Below are positions 63,867 to 64,000 of a stretch of DNA of 64,000 bases, in pieces. The notes under the pieces were generated by a model. The model made no database searches. It was given only the letters and a program-made list of their open reading frames with translations, and had not been told where the DNA came from. The stretch's first letter is position 1. Each line of letters starts with the position of its first letter. Source of the DNA: Flexivirga meconopsidis (lineage in GTDB: Bacteria; Actinomycetota; Actinomycetes; Actinomycetales; Dermatophilaceae); assembly GCF_026162425.1 (NCBI RefSeq), contig NZ_JAOBQJ010000005.1, positions 434,001 through 498,000 of the forward strand, written 5' to 3'. The position numbers and the translations under genes are program-made.

Positions 63867-63903
63867 GCACCGTGCGGCCGCACGGAGTGCGGCCGCACGG
63901 TGC
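63867..63903. terminator. 16-bp hairpin upstream of pruA
   Basis: GCACCGTGCGGCCGCA-CGGAG-TGCGGCCGCACGGTGC has perfect 16-bp arms. It lies 57 bp upstream of pruA and 7 bp downstream of the partial gene, so it most likely terminates the latter. Confidence 0.75.
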
Positions 63904-63910
63904 GAGCCAC

Positions 63911-64000
63911 TCAGACCTTGAGCTCCGGCTGGTAGAGCTCGATCCAGGCGTGCAGGTCCAAAACCTTCTCCAGACCTGCGCGTTCGGCGTGCGCCGGCTC
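63911..64000 (-). CDS. C-terminal 29 codons of an unidentified gene (5' part beyond window)
   Basis: The frame runs from the right edge to TGA 63911 and encodes ...ERAGLEKVLDLHAWIELYQPELKV. It is acidic and helical, with no recognisable domain. It lies upstream of pruA on the same strand; a transcription factor or proline dehydrogenase would be expected there in many actinobacteria, but the visible part does not prove either. Confidence 0.7.
   Translation of the reverse strand, partial: EPAHAERAGLEKVLDLHAWIELYQPELKV

Overview
The window is 64 kb of high-GC, densely coding chromosome from an actinobacterium, most likely a member of the Micrococcales. The family is inferred: the gene set and the interspersed 'TCGAGTAGCGGCGAGG' repeat would suit Dermacoccaceae or Intrasporangiaceae. 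Actinobacterial hallmarks include WhiB1 beside a PdtaS-type kinase, a HelD/HelR RNA-polymerase recycling ATPase, ClpS-DUF2017, DUF3039, DUF2505, the 180-kDa NAD-glutamate dehydrogenase and a TmsA/TmsB pair for 10-methyl fatty acids. There is no phage, plasmid, transposase or CRISPR array. About 18 genes carry a TANNNT -10 hexamer 6-8 nt before the start codon, the pattern of leaderless mRNAs, and I used it to fix several starts.

Layout. 1-5.4 kb: end of a LysR regulator, a 40-bp tandem array, tRNA-Glu(CTC) and tRNA-Gln(CTG) followed by a HAD phosphatase and gltX, then DUF2017-clpS divergent from pncB. 5.4-12 kb: two DJ-1/GlxA genes, then a five-gene overlapping operon (MFS transporter, LacI regulator, nucleoside hydrolase, MgtC-like protein, 2H phosphoesterase) behind a 32-bp perfect palindrome. 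12-17 kb: pncA, helD and a Tat-exported nucleotidase. With pncB and the nucleoside hydrolase this looks like dispersed NAD/nucleoside salvage. 17-26 kb: homogentisate dioxygenase, an uncharacterised protein and fumarylacetoacetase, with hppD further on (tyrosine degradation), plus TetR, a serine hydrolase, RDD and SDR proteins. 26-30 kb: acetate symporter pair (actP and a DUF485 gene) with a CRP/GlxR-like site, an SDR/TetR divergent pair around a 40-bp dyad, and an Lrp/AsnC regulator.

30-41 kb: an SF2 helicase, DUF3039, YqgE/AlgH, a DEAD-box RNA helicase with RGG tail, malic enzyme with pntA-pntB, several very small genes and tmRNA (ssrA). 41-47 kb: the tms lipid genes and a TetR-regulated DHA2 efflux pump. 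47-54 kb: an orphan biotinyl/lipoyl-like domain, a three-gene operon of related exported proteins of unknown function, and dctA divergent from its two-component system. 54-64 kb: whiB1, pdtaS, the giant NAD-GDH, two small genes, pruA (proline to glutamate, feeding GDH) and the end of an unidentified gene.

The most interesting unexplained items are the unknown protein sitting where maleylacetoacetate isomerase would be expected, the three-paralogue exported operon, the NAD-salvage clustering, the single-domain biotinyl/lipoyl-like protein with a TKL motif, and paired operator palindromes.
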